Shown here piece by piece: positions 46,240-55,370 of a stretch of DNA of 64,000 nt. The notes under the pieces were generated by a model. The model was given only the letters and a program-made list of their open reading frames with translations. It did not search any database and was not told the origin of the DNA. This DNA comes from CAVPMW01 sp963706515 (GTDB lineage Bacteria; Chloroflexota; Anaerolineae; Anaerolineales; UBA4823): contig CAVPMW010000007.1 in NCBI GenBank assembly GCA_963706515.1, positions 496,001-560,000 on the forward strand, written 5' to 3'. The position numbers and the translations under genes are program-made. Each line of letters starts with the position of its first letter. Position 1 is the stretch's first letter.

Positions 46240-46890
46240 TTACTTCAGCCGGGCGAGCGCCCTGACCGGAAACGTGCCGACGCCCTTGAATTTCGGCGGG
46301 ATGGCGCTGAAAGTGAACCCCTCATCGGGGAGCTGACCGAGGTTGCAGAGGTGTTCCACGATCAGGATGTCGGAGCCGAGCAGCGTCGAATGGACGGGGC
46401 GGGTCTTGCCCTGGGTGTCGTCGATGTTCATTGAATCGATCCCGACCAGCCTGGCTCCGCCCCTCTGCAAATAAGCTGCAGCTTCTTCGGTAAGGTATGG
46501 ATGTCCGCTGAAGTAGCCCTCGGTATTCCAATGCTGGTCCCATCCGGTGTGCACCAGCACCGCCCGGTCCCTGATCTCCCTCTCCCGAAAGAGCTCGACG
46601 CCGACCGCCCTGCCGGTGCGGCGGTCCGCGCGGATAACGATCCCTTCGAGGTCGGTGAAGCTTTCCAGGCCAACTTCAGACAAGTCTTTGCCGTTCTCAT
46701 AGCGATGGAATGGGCAGTCCAGATAGGTCCCGGTATTGGAGATCATCTCGATTTTTGCGATCTGGAACTCGGTCCCAGGAGCGTAAATCTCGCGTGATTG
46801 CTCCCGGCTGAGGTAGTCGCAAATGACCGGCGCCGGAAAGCCCTTGTAAGTGACCAGCCCGTCCCAGATCACGTGGCTGAGGTCGATCAA
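46240..46890 (-). CDS. Cyclase family protein (kynurenine formamidase-like fold)
   Basis: 216 aa. Starts MIDLSHVIWDGLVTYKGFPA and contains IAKIEMISNTGTYLDCPFHR, FTDLEGIVIRADRRTG, RAVLVHTGWDQHW, GIDSMNIDDTQGKTRPVHST and LGSDILIVEHLCNLGQLPDE. The family binds metal with HxGTHxDxPxH; here the motif is N-T-G-T-Y-L-D-C-P-F-H, so the first and second His are replaced by Asn and Tyr while Asp and the last His stay. Hydrolysis of an amide or lactone is likely, but metal binding may differ. Overlaps the upstream small gene by 4 nt. Confidence 0.85.
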   Translation of the reverse strand: MIDLSHVIWDGLVTYKGFPAPVICDYLSREQSREIYAPGTEFQIAKIEMISNTGTYLDCPFHRYENGKDLSEVGLESFTDLEGIVIRADRRTGRAVGVELFREREIRDRAVLVHTGWDQHWNTEGYFSGHPYLTEEAAAYLQRGGARLVGIDSMNIDDTQGKTRPVHSTLLGSDILIVEHLCNLGQLPDEGFTFSAIPPKFKGVGTFPVRALARLK

Positions 46891-47126
46891 GGCAGCAGCC
46901 CCCGGGCGTGCACCCCGGGAGGGCGCTTGTGCGCTTCAGTGATGATTTCTTTGTTGAGAATGCGGACTTTCCCGACCATCAATAAGCGCAGGTCTGCGAC
47001 CAGTGTTTCAGCCAGCTCCTCATCCGAGATTTCATTGCCGGCGATGTCCAGGCGGAAATCCTGACCTTGCAGGCCTCCGCCGTTGGTAAAGTCAACCTCG
47101 AAGTCGAATTTCACACGTTTATCCAT
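46887..47126 (-). CDS. Small protein coupled to the cyclase gene
   Basis: 79 aa with a good Shine-Dalgarno (AGGTAGGTGA). Reads MDKRVKFDFEVDFTNGGGLQ, GQDFRLDIAGNEISDEELAE, then VGKVRILNKEIITEAHKRPP. The stop overlaps the cyclase start by 4 nt (ATGA), a translational-coupling signature. No family recognised; soluble, acidic, possibly a partner or activator of the cyclase. Confidence 0.7.
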   Translation of the reverse strand: MDKRVKFDFEVDFTNGGGLQGQDFRLDIAGNEISDEELAETLVADLRLLMVGKVRILNKEIITEAHKRPPGVHARGLLP

Positions 47127-47199
47127 GTCACCTACCTTAGTATCTATCAGAAAATGGATGGGCGAACCGATTTTGTAGGTTCTTAATATTTAATAGTAG

Positions 47200-47365
47200 C
47201 ACTTATGCAGTTCGCTGAGGAATTGCCATTTTTCCTTCCCGCCGGATCTCTCCGCTGGATTAGCTAATATAACGTCAGTTCGGGATAACGGCTTTTTTTG
47301 AAGTGTTATGCGGCGCAGCCGCATAACACTTCAAAAAAAGAACCTTCATTCCTGCTAACCCGAAT
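47200..47365. repeat. Palindrome P6: 23-bp arms, 3-nt loop, with imperfect outer stem
   Basis: Arms 47292-47314 and 47318-47340 are exact complements around 'gca'. Here the T-run is on the left and the A-run on the right, opposite to P1/P3/P8. An outer stem taacgtcagttcggg...cccgaattcacgtta pairs imperfectly, and the motif gcagttcgctgagga (47211-47225) lies at the left. The rest of 47127-47549 is AT-rich and empty of genes. Confidence 0.8.
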
Positions 47366-47549
47366 TCACGTTAATATAATAAATATACTGCAAATTATCT
47401 GTTTTGATATGAATTAATTTTGAATTTGCATTGATCGCCTTGACTGCGGTCTTCGACAGCCAGTAAATGGGTGAGAGTTCTGGAAAAACACCTCCCTAAA
47501 GTAGAATGTTATAATGACTCCAACTCAATCCAAAACAGGGTAAGCCCGG

Positions 47550-48638
47550 TTGTCGCGTCCATTATTTGGAAAATTTATTGGACCAGTCCTTTACTTTACT
47601 GGTCTCACCATTTTAATGACCTGGCCTCTTAGCCGGCAAATGGGGGATATGCTCATCGGCGGCATTGGCGACAATTTGTATTACGTCTGGTTAATCGGCT
47701 GGCTCCAGAAAGCGATATTCAGCCTGCACATCAATCCCCTGGTTGTACCTATCTTTAATTTCCCTTATGGTTGGCATCTGGCATTCAGCGAAATCACTCC
47801 GGTGAATAGCTTACCAGCGGTATTGATCAGCTACGTGGGAAATCCAACCCTGGCATATAACATCATTCTACTGATTTCTTATGTACTGACCGGATACTTC
47901 ACATTTCTGTGGGTATTATCCCTGACCGGTCGCCAAAGTGCCGGATTAATAGCTGGTACCTTATTTGCCTTTGCACCTTACCGCCTCATACATTCTTCTG
48001 GTCACCTACCCCTGATGGGCACGCAGTATCTGGTTTTATTATTTTGGGGATTATCTGCTTTATTGACTCAACATACAGTAAATTGGAAATATGCTGCCTT
48101 GGCCGGGATTGGGCTGGGTCTCGCAAGCCTGTCTTCGATGTATTATCTGTACATGAGCTTGATCGTCATCATAATTTTTGTGGCAGCTTATGGGGTCATC
48201 GCTGATCGGGGGATGTTCTTGAAGCGGACATTTTGGCTGAACGGGTTAGCAGCAATAGCGATCAGTTTGCCTCTGCTGCTAGTAGCGATATTACCCTATG
48301 CGCGCTTAAGTGCGAGCGGAGAAGGGTTCCACCAACCCTGGACGGAGATGGATCAATTCTCGGCCTCTCCAACTGACTTTTTTATTCCTTCAGCATTTCA
48401 GCGTATATGGAATTCTCTGGGGCTGGTAAATGGGTATACTGACTTACTAGTTGAAAGGACTCTGTACATCGGGATAGTAGCCTTCGTATTTATGACAATT
48501 GGTTTAATTTTGACCAGGAAATCCTCTCTCGGCAAACTGGCCTGGGTGTTATTCGGGACATCCCTGGTTGCAATCCTCCTGGCCATGGGCACATCTTTGC
48601 ACTGGCAGGGGAAGGTTCCTTTACCCGAACAATTCTGA
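47550..48638 (+). CDS. Polytopic membrane protein, glycosyltransferase/YfhO-like, probably 3'-truncated
   Basis: 362 aa from TTG 47550. About nine spans, with a first loop GGIGDNLYYVWLIGWLQKAI (acidic residue after the first span, as in GT-C fold enzymes) and FNFPYGWHLAFSEITPVNSL, then LLISYVLTGYFTFLWVLSL and FAFAPYRLIHSSGHLPLMGT. GT-C-like proteins of this kind are usually much longer, with a periplasmic C-terminal domain; here the frame ends at LHWQGKVPLPEQF right where base composition jumps from AT-rich to GC-rich. A recombination scar or a frame slip would both fit. Predicted substrate would be a polyprenyl-linked sugar. Confidence 0.65.
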   Translation: MSRPLFGKFIGPVLYFTGLTILMTWPLSRQMGDMLIGGIGDNLYYVWLIGWLQKAIFSLHINPLVVPIFNFPYGWHLAFSEITPVNSLPAVLISYVGNPTLAYNIILLISYVLTGYFTFLWVLSLTGRQSAGLIAGTLFAFAPYRLIHSSGHLPLMGTQYLVLLFWGLSALLTQHTVNWKYAALAGIGLGLASLSSMYYLYMSLIVIIIFVAAYGVIADRGMFLKRTFWLNGLAAIAISLPLLLVAILPYARLSASGEGFHQPWTEMDQFSASPTDFFIPSAFQRIWNSLGLVNGYTDLLVERTLYIGIVAFVFMTIGLILTRKSSLGKLAWVLFGTSLVAILLAMGTSLHWQGKVPLPEQF

Positions 48639-48694
48639 CGGACATGAGTTTTCATCTTTTACCTCATCTCCTGGCGCAGCTTGCCTGCTCAGCG

Positions 48695-49513
48695 CTAAGC
48701 CTGATAGCGCTCTGCAACCTGCCCGGTGCGGCTCTGCTCGAAGAGACGGCGCTGGTTTTCGTCGATTTGGGCTACCAGGCTCGGGTCAGCGAGAGCCGGT
48801 ATACAAATTACTTCACCGCGCTCGAGCCCCACCAGTGAAGCCTCGACCAGGTCCTCCGGCGCCATTACCAGGCCAGGCGGATACTGCCCCGGGTCCATTC
48901 CCATCCGCTGGTGAAATTCCGTTTGCACCACACCCGGGCAGAGCGCCTGCAGTCGGACGCCCGTCCCTTCCAGCTCATTGGCAAGGATTTGGGTGAACAC
49001 GTTGATATAAGCTTTGGTAGCTGCATACGTCGCCCGCTTGGGCAGCGGCGGCGATGGCAGCGGCGCGCTGTAAGCCAGGCGCGAGGAAACATTGATAATA
49101 GCTCCCTGACCGCGGGCGATCATCCCCGGCAGTGCAGCCCGAGTAAGGCGGGTCACAGCCAGCACCTGCAAACGGATCAGCTCCTCAGCGCGATCCGGCT
49201 CGAGCGAGATGAAGGGCATATAGCCGCCGAACCCGGCGTTATTGACGAGCATGGCCAGGTCCGAGGCATTCGCGATGCGCTCCTCAACAGCCTGCAGCTC
49301 AGCAGGCTGGGTAAGGTCAGCCACAAGGACCTCGACTGCGACCGGGTGGTTTTTTCTTATGTCCTGGGCGAGGGCTTCCAGACGGTCGCCGCGGCGGGCA
49401 ACGAGGATCAAATCATATCGGTCGCCTGCGAGGCGTTTTGCGAAAGCTGCGCCGATGCCTGAGGAGGCGCCGGTCACCAGGGCTTTTGGGCGTGCAGGAT
49501 TTTGGGTTGTCAT
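48695..49513 (-). CDS. Short-chain dehydrogenase/reductase
   Basis: 272 aa, intact. Classical SDR: cofactor motif KALVTGASSGIGAAFAKRLA, NNAGFGGYMPF, catalytic Ser in INVSSRLAYSAP and YAATKAYINVF (Tyr-x3-Lys), then LCPGVVQTEFHQRMGM. An Arg in VARRGDRLE after strand 2 suggests NADP preference. Substrate unknown. Its 3' end lies 56 nt from the truncated membrane-protein gene, in convergent orientation. Confidence 0.92.
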   Translation of the reverse strand: MTTQNPARPKALVTGASSGIGAAFAKRLAGDRYDLILVARRGDRLEALAQDIRKNHPVAVEVLVADLTQPAELQAVEERIANASDLAMLVNNAGFGGYMPFISLEPDRAEELIRLQVLAVTRLTRAALPGMIARGQGAIINVSSRLAYSAPLPSPPLPKRATYAATKAYINVFTQILANELEGTGVRLQALCPGVVQTEFHQRMGMDPGQYPPGLVMAPEDLVEASLVGLERGEVICIPALADPSLVAQIDENQRRLFEQSRTGQVAERYQA

Positions 49514-49697
49514 TGCCTCTCCTGTGAGTTGGAGTGTGTAGATGGAAATTGGAAAATTCAGATTAGAAAGAGGGGAATTGATTTCCCCAATGCACTAGCT
49601 GAGGATGAATCATAAACCAAAATTGCCGGGTAATATAACCAATTTACTCCGAAAATATCCGCGATTTGCAGTCAGGCGGTTTTTATTTAGATAAGTT

Positions 49698-50149
49698 TCA
49701 CCCAAGCCGTCGCTGGATTGCCGCGGCAATCAGGTGCATTAATTCCTGTCTCGCACCAAATCGAATTTGATCGACTGCCGGTATTCCTGCTCGTAATACC
49801 AGACCGGTCCCCGGCGAAGCTCCTCTGGCTCAGACATATAGCGCGGAAATATGTGAGCATGCAGGGCGGCATCGGTATTTCCTAAAATCTCGTAATTGAT
49901 CCGGAAGGCGTCCGTGGTCTCCAGGAGAGCGTCACCCAGCGTCGCCATATCCAACAGGAAACGGCTGCGCTGGATTTGATCGAGTGCGTTCAGGTCCGGC
50001 AGGACAGGATCGGCCAAAAGGATGGAATATCCGCGGCAGAAACTGGGTATCTCCCAGGACAGCCCAACCGGAAGGCATCTGGCAGATGACCGTCGGATTG
50101 GTCCCTGCCGCCGCGCGGCCTCAATGCGCTGCTGAATGAGAGTGGTCAT
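49698..50149 (-). CDS. HIT-like (histidine triad) protein
   Basis: About 150 aa from ATG 50149. Seen: VGLSWEIPSFCRGYSILLAD, LLDMATLGDALLETTDAFRI, NYEILGNTDAALHAHIFPRY. The HAHIF segment corresponds to the catalytic HxHxH-type triad of nucleotide hydrolases such as Ap4A hydrolase, though the third His is replaced. One frame ends at 49739; another continues with QELMHLIAAAIQRRLG to TGA 49698-49700, which gives a more natural C-terminus and implies a slip near 49745. Role: hydrolysis of a nucleotide phosphoramidate or dinucleotide, by family. Confidence 0.7.
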
Positions 50150-50214
50150 TTTATAAATCCTTATTTGTTCTCCGGCGTAATTGCCTCGAAGCGCAGACAA
50201 ACTCAAATGCCTGA

Positions 50215-51576
50215 TTATAATATCTGGGGTTTCGGTGTTGAAGGGAAATAACCCGGAGATACCGGAAGAGTTCGGCGCGGTATGAGCGGCAGGTAGATCG
50301 ATTTCTCTGCGAATCTGACCTGCACGGGCGTATTTCTATCGATGATTGTATTATCGCCCAACTGACCATGGTTGTTCGATCCCCAACCCCAAACCGAGCT
50401 ATCTGACTTCAGGGCCAAGTTGTGGTAGTCTCTGGCGGCAATCGTGGTCACATCGCTTAATCCGCTCACCTGCACGGGGATGTGGCTCTCGGTATTCGTC
50501 CCATCGCCCAATTCGCCAACGTCATTGCAGCCCCAGGTCCAGACTGTGCCATCTGCCTTCAGCGCCGAAGTATGGCAGTCTCCAGCGGATACGGCGATCA
50601 TATTGCTCAACCCGCTGACCTGGACGGGAATATTGCTATCAGTGGTTGTGTTATTCCCTAACTCGCCGTCGCGGTTTCTCCCCCAGGTCCAGACTGTGCC
50701 ATCGGAGCGCAATGCCACGGCGTGAAACCATCCGGCGGAGGCCTGGGTTACACTCGTTAAGCCGTTCACCGCCACCGGGGAAAGCTTGAACGTATTCGTC
50801 CCATCGCCCAGCTGACCATATTCGTTTTCACCCCATGCCATGAGCGTGTGTTCGGGCAGCAAGGCCAGGCTAAAAAATCCCCCGCCTGTAATTGCGATCA
50901 CGTCATCTAATCTATTGACCAGAACCGGTACGTTCCGGTTGGTTGTAGTTCCATCCCCTAACTGGCCGGACGAATTAAAGCCCCACGCCCATACCGTGCC
51001 GTCCGAGCGGAGCGCCAGGCTGTGGTACCCCCTGCCGCCCAGGGCGATCACTGAGCTCAACTCGCTGACCTGGACCGGTGTATATCTGTCCGTAAATGTC
51101 CCATCCCCTAACTGACCCATCGAGTTCCAGCCCCAGGCCCAGACGGTGCCGTCCGATTTCAGGGCAAAGTTATGGCTTTCCCCGCCCATGATTGCAGTAA
51201 TCGAATTCAGATATCCGGCATTGCCGGGTCCATGCACCTGAACTGGCAGGTGACGATCGTTGCTAAAGTCCGGAGGTGAAAATGTCGAAAATGTGCCGTC
51301 CCCCAGCTTGCCAAACCAGTTGAAACCCAGGTCCCATACGGTACCGTCTGACTTGAGGAATACAGAGTCCCTTGCACCACCTCCGATAGCGGTCACGACC
51401 GGTGGCAGGGTCACCCCAGCTTCGATCTGCCCTGTCTCAGGACAGCCGATAACTGCTCCGGTTCCGTCATAGCAGATGGGCACGCCTGTTTGGGAGAGCT
51501 GGAGTGTGGCGGCATGGACCGAGAAAGCCGCAAGGAAAACGAGCGGAAGAACGATTAAGAAGCGAACGAGATGCAT
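50215..51576 (-). CDS. Secreted RCC1-repeat beta-propeller protein
   Basis: 453 aa. Signal peptide FLIVLPLVFLAAFSVHA, then about seven RCC1 repeats of the form S-D-G-T-V-W-A-W-G-x-N-x-x-G-Q-L-G-D-G-T (e.g. SDGTVWAWGFNSSGQLGDGT, ADGTVWTWGCNDVGELGDGT). These form a seven-bladed propeller used for protein binding. The C-terminus contains IYLPLIPRR, the same type of tail as the LamG protein at 23.8 kb; some residues after it may be beyond the natural end. AT-richer than its neighbours. Likely on the cell surface. Confidence 0.88.
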   Translation of the reverse strand: MHLVRFLIVLPLVFLAAFSVHAATLQLSQTGVPICYDGTGAVIGCPETGQIEAGVTLPPVVTAIGGGARDSVFLKSDGTVWDLGFNWFGKLGDGTFSTFSPPDFSNDRHLPVQVHGPGNAGYLNSITAIMGGESHNFALKSDGTVWAWGWNSMGQLGDGTFTDRYTPVQVSELSSVIALGGRGYHSLALRSDGTVWAWGFNSSGQLGDGTTTNRNVPVLVNRLDDVIAITGGGFFSLALLPEHTLMAWGENEYGQLGDGTNTFKLSPVAVNGLTSVTQASAGWFHAVALRSDGTVWTWGRNRDGELGNNTTTDSNIPVQVSGLSNMIAVSAGDCHTSALKADGTVWTWGCNDVGELGDGTNTESHIPVQVSGLSDVTTIAARDYHNLALKSDSSVWGWGSNNHGQLGDNTIIDRNTPVQVRFAEKSIYLPLIPRRTLPVSPGYFPSTPKPQIL

Positions 51577-51696
51577 TGGACCCCCACGACAATTAATCCG
51601 AATGATGACTCATTTATATCAGAATTTATTACAAATATCATTTCCCTTGCAAAATTGTATACAGCTAAATGGGGTTTGAGAATAAAGTATTTTTTC

Positions 51697-51731
51697 AGTT
51701 CAGTGCCTGAACTGAGTTCAGGCACTGAACT
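51697..51731. terminator. Palindrome (16-bp arms, 3-nt loop) upstream of rarA
   Basis: 51697-51712 and 51716-51731 are exact complements around 'tga'. A T-run precedes it, so on the minus strand it cannot terminate the RCC1 gene (wrong end). A TATAAT (51761-51766) for rarA follows 30 nt later, so this might be an operator. The rest of 51577-51797 is empty. Confidence 0.5.
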
Positions 51732-51797
51732 CAGCCGCCTGGCTAAGCTGCCCCAGGCGGTATAATTGATGCTCAGACCGAGACGGAAAACCGATTA

Positions 51798-53215
51798 ATG
51801 GACCTCTTTTCCCACGCCATGGACGAACGCATGAAGAGCGAAGCGCCGCTCGCCGCGCGCGCATGCGCCCGCGCACCCTGGACGAGTTCATCGGGCAGGA
51901 GGACATCGTCGGACCGGGGAAGCTGTTGCGCCGCGCCATCGAAGCCGACCGGCTGTTCTCTTCGATCCTCCTGTGGGGTCCGCCCGGCACCGGCAAGACC
52001 ACCCTGGCAATGGTGATCGCCAACCTGACCAAGAGCCACTTCGAGACGCTTTCGGCGGTGCTGGCAGGCAAAGCCGAGCTGCGTGATGTGATCGACAAAT
52101 GCCCTGGAGCGGCGCAAGCTGTACAGCAAGCGCACCATCCTGTTCGTCGATGAGGTCCATCGCTGGAATAAAGCCCAGCAGGACGCCCTGCTGCCTCACG
52201 TGGAAAACGGCACGCTGACCCTGATCGGGGCGACAACCGAAAACCCGTATTTCGAGGTGATCGGCGCGCTGGTTTCCCGCTCGCGCGTCTTCCAGCTCCG
52301 GCCGTTGGAGGATGAGGACGTGCGCGCGCATCCTGGACAGCGCCCTGCAGGACCAGGAGCGCGGCTACGGCAAGCAGACCATCCGGATCGACGAAGATGC
52401 GACCGCACCATCTGATCCATGTGGCTGGCGGCGATGCCCGCAACGCGCTGAACGCCCTGGAGCTGGCGGTGGAATCAACCCCGGCCGGAGAAGGACAGTG
52501 TGATCCATATCACCCTGGAGGTGGCCCAGGAATCCATCCAGCGGCGGGCGGTGCTTTACGACAAGGACGGCGACGCGCATTACGATACGATCTCTGCCTT
52601 TATCAAATCGGTGCGCGGCTCGGACCCGGACGCAGCCCTGTACTGGCTGGCGAAGATGCTCTATGCCGGCGAAGACCCGCGCTTCATCCTGCGGCGCCTG
52701 ATCATCCTGGCCGGCGAGGATATCGGCCTGGCGACCCGCTGGGGCTGGTGGTTGCCAGCGCCGCGGCGCAGGCCTTCGATTACATCGGCCTGCCGGAAGG
52801 GATTTACCCGATCGTCGAGGCGACGCTATTTCTGTCGACCGCTCCCAAATCCAATACCGCCACCGCCTATTTCAAAGCTTTCCAGCTCATCGAAGACCAG
52901 GGCAAGCTGAGGTGCCTCAGCATTTGAAGGACGCCAACCGGGATGCCCGCGCCCTCGGGCATGGTCAGGGCTACGTCTATCCGCACGAAGATCCCAGCCA
53001 CTTCCTCCCCCAGCAGTATTTACCGGGTGAGCTGCTGGGCACCTATTTCTACCAGCCTTCCAGCCAGGGGTACGAAGCCCAGGTCGAGGGCGCGGCTTGC
53101 TCGCTGGCGTGAGGCGCAGCAGCGCGCCCTGGGGATCGAGCAAGCTGAAACCCTCCCAGAGCTGCCGGAGGCAACCATCAAAGAGATCAAGGGAAAGCAC
53201 AAAGCTGCCAGGTAG
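51798..53215 (+). CDS. rarA: Replication-associated recombination protein RarA (MgsA), at least seven frame slips
   Basis: About 472 aa if slips near 51865, 52105, 52320, 52400, 52490, 52745, 52910 and 53095 are bridged. Pieces in order: MDLFSHAMDERMKSEAPLA, RPRTLDEFIGQEDIVGPGKL, ILLWGPPGTGKTTLAMVIAN (Walker A), RTILFVDEVHRWNKAQQDAL (Walker B), LIGATTENPYFEVIGALVSR (sensor 1), EESIQRRAVLYDKDGDAHYD-like segment, ISAFIKSVRGSDPDAALYWL, LIILAGEDIGLA, and the C-terminal YLPGELLGTYFYQPSSQGYE. RarA is an AAA+ clamp-loader-like ATPase acting at stalled forks. All domains are conserved, so the slips are most likely sequencing errors. Confidence 0.93.
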
Positions 53216-53245
53216 TTTCCTGGCAGGTAACTATCCGCGATTATT

Positions 53246-53863
53246 ATGCCAGTGCTCTTATTGATCCGCCACGCAGAGAATAACTACCTTAAGCTGAACC
53301 GGCTGCCAGGGCGCCTGCCGGGCGTCCATCTCAACCGGCGCGGCAAAGCGCAGGCGCGGTTCCTGGCTGAGCGCCTGAAGGCCGCTCCGATAAAGGCGGT
53401 GTACAGCAGCCCATTGGAGCGCGCTATGGAAACAGCGCTGCCTTTAGCCAAAGCGTTGGGGCTGGAGGTAATCTCACGCCCGGGCTGATCGAGACCGATG
53501 TCGGCGAATGGCAGGGCGCATCGATTAAGAAATTAGGCAAGCAGAAATACTGGCGCGTCGTGCAGCAGAACTCCCTCCTTAGCCCATTTCCCCGGCGGGG
53601 AGAGCTTCCTGGACGGCCAATTGCGCATCTGCCAGGAGATTTCTGCGTTGGGCGCGCTGCACGAAAAAGAGGATTTGCTGGTCGCGGTCTCGCACGGCGA
53701 CCCGATCAAGATGGCAGTTGCCTATTACCTGGGCATGCCGCTGGACCTCTTCCAGCGATTGAGCGTTTCCCCAGCGGCGATAACTGCCCTGATGCTCGGT
53801 GAAGGGTTCGTCAGAGTGCTCACTTTAAATTATGATCCGTCTCTTACATTTACTAAACCCTGA
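53246..53863 (+). CDS. Histidine phosphatase, MSMEG_4193-like (two frame slips)
   Basis: About 205 aa. Starts VLLLIRHAENNYLKLNRLPG with the catalytic RH(A/G)E, then GRLPGVHLNRRGKAQARFLA, YSSPLERAMETALPLAKAL. After slips near 53485 and 53580 it continues with ETDVGEWQGASIKKLGK, FPGGESFLDGQLRICQEISA and the second catalytic His in DLLVAVSHGDPIKMAVAYYL. The GRxPGVHL segment is typical of the phosphatase that accompanies DUF3090 and SCO1664-family proteins in Actinobacteria, and both follow here. Substrate unknown. Confidence 0.85.
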
Positions 53864-53914
53864 CTCTGGTATACTACTCCACACTAGGCAATGCATGACT
53901 GCCCGGAGAGGATA

Positions 53915-54441
53915 ATGCCCCCGATCGAACTAGAATTGAAGCCAGTAACCCATATCACTGCCGACGCGATTGGTCAGCCCGGTAAACGGGTCTTTTACCT
54001 GCAGGGTTGGCAGGAGAGCGTACGATTACCCTCATTGTCGAAAAGATCCAGCTCCAATCCCTGGCAGTGGGGCTGGAGCAGTTCCTGGCTGAAATCGACG
54101 AAAAATACCCCGGTTTGGTGGAGGCTTCTCCCGACTATGTCGAAGATAAGATGCACATCCATCCGCCGGTTGACCCGCTCTTCAGGGTAGGCGAAATGGG
54201 TTTGGGCTACGATCCAGACGCAGACATGATCGTACTGGTGGCCCGTGAGCTCCTGGCGGAAGAGCAGCCAGCCGAGGAGGCCAGCGTAGTCCGTTTCTGG
54301 TGCACCCGCTCCCAGCTGCGGGCGATGGTGCGCTGGGGGCTGGAGGTCAGCGGGCGCGGCCGTCCGATTTGCCCCCAATGCGGGCAGCCTATCGATCCCG
54401 AAGGTCATTTCTGTCCCAAGAAAAATGGACATCTGCACTAA
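53915..54441 (+). CDS. DUF3090 family protein with zinc-ribbon end (one frame slip)
   Basis: About 175 aa from ATG 53915 (Shine-Dalgarno GGAGAGGA). Reads LELKPVTHITADAIGQPGKR with VFYLQG, then after a slip near 54003 GERTITLIVEKIQLQSLAVG, HPPVDPLFRVGEMGLGYD, MIVLVARELL, and ends with CPQCGQPIDPEGHFCPKKNG, a C2-(H)C-type zinc ribbon. DUF3090 is of unknown function and is normally found between a histidine phosphatase and an SCO1664-like protein, as here. TATACT near 53871 may be its own promoter. Confidence 0.85.
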
Positions 54442-54466
54442 GAACCTGTCCGGATATACGAGGGTT

Positions 54467-54513
54467 CCGAATTTGTGGTGTGTGCAGCTTCGCTGCACAC
54501 ACCACAAATTCGG
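54467..54513. repeat. Palindrome P7: 22-bp arms, 3-nt loop
   Basis: Arms 54467-54488 and 54492-54513 are exact complements around 'ttc'. The complement of the right flank reads tatccgaaaatgg, resembling the frame of P1/P8. Lies between the DUF3090 and SCO1664-like genes, which would otherwise be a tight operon. Confidence 0.75.
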
Positions 54514-54618
54514 TTCTCCCATCCATTTTCGGATAGATACTAATCCTGCCCGCTAATTCCGGGCAAGGAACTCATTATCAGGTAGCTCAGGAAAGCGATC
54601 GGCAGCGGTTTATTGTCA

Positions 54619-55361
54619 GTGATCAATCAGGGTGATGAAACGGTCCTGAAATCCCTGGAGAATGGGGAGCTGAATATCCAGGGGGAGTTCATGTGGGGCT
54701 CCAACTACACCTTCCTGGCGCGAGTTCGAGTACCAGCATGCGCAGCTCCAGGCTGTGTATAAGCCGACCCGGGGCGAGCGGCCATTGTGGGATTTTCCAC
54801 CGGCAAGCCTGGCGGGTCGCGAAGTGGCTGCCTACCTGGTCAGCGAGGCGTTAGGCTGGCGTTTGGTCCCACCCACCATATACCGCAAGAAAGGCCCGCT
54901 GGGACCTGGCTCGCTGCAAGCCTTTGTCGAGCACGACCCCGAATATCATTATTTCACATTCAATGAGAGCGATCGCCAGCGGCTCCGCCCGGTGGCGCTG
55001 TTCGATCTGCTCATCAACAATGCTGACCGCAAGGGCAGTCACGTCCTGCTGGACGAGCAGGACCATATGTGGCTGATCGACCACGGGGTATGCTTCCATG
55101 TCGAGGACAAAATCCGCACGGTGATCTGGGATTTTGCCGGCGAGCCCTTCCCCGACGCGCTGTGCAGCGACCTGACCGCGTTTCCGCGCCAAGCTCGCGA
55201 CCAAGAATGGGGTTGAACCGGAGCTGGCGCTGCGCCTGAAGCCGTACTTGACCCGCGGGGAGATCCAGGCGCTGGCCGCGCGCGCCGATCACCTGATGAT
55301 GCTGGGGCAGTTCCCGCCCCCGAACCCTTACCGCCGCCACTATCCCTGGCCGCAAATTTAG
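54619..55361 (+). CDS. SCO1664-family protein (PI3/4-kinase-like), two frame slips
   Basis: About 247 aa; GTG 54619 is the best start visible, without a clear Shine-Dalgarno. Pieces: VLKSLENGELNIQGEFMWGS, then (slip near 54715) EFEYQHAQLQAVYKPTRGER with PLWDFPPASLAGREVAAYLV, RLVPPTIYRKKGPLGPGSLQ, FDLLINNADRKGSHVLLDEQ and MWLIDHGVCFHVEDKIRTVI, then (slip near 55190) VEPELALRLKPYLTRGEIQA and a short Pro-rich end. K in VYKP, N-x-D-R and DHG correspond to the ATP/metal sites of PI3/4-kinase-like folds, so it may phosphorylate a small molecule or protein. Third gene of the phosphatase/DUF3090/kinase-like trio. Confidence 0.85.
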
Positions 55362-55370
55362 GAGCACAGC

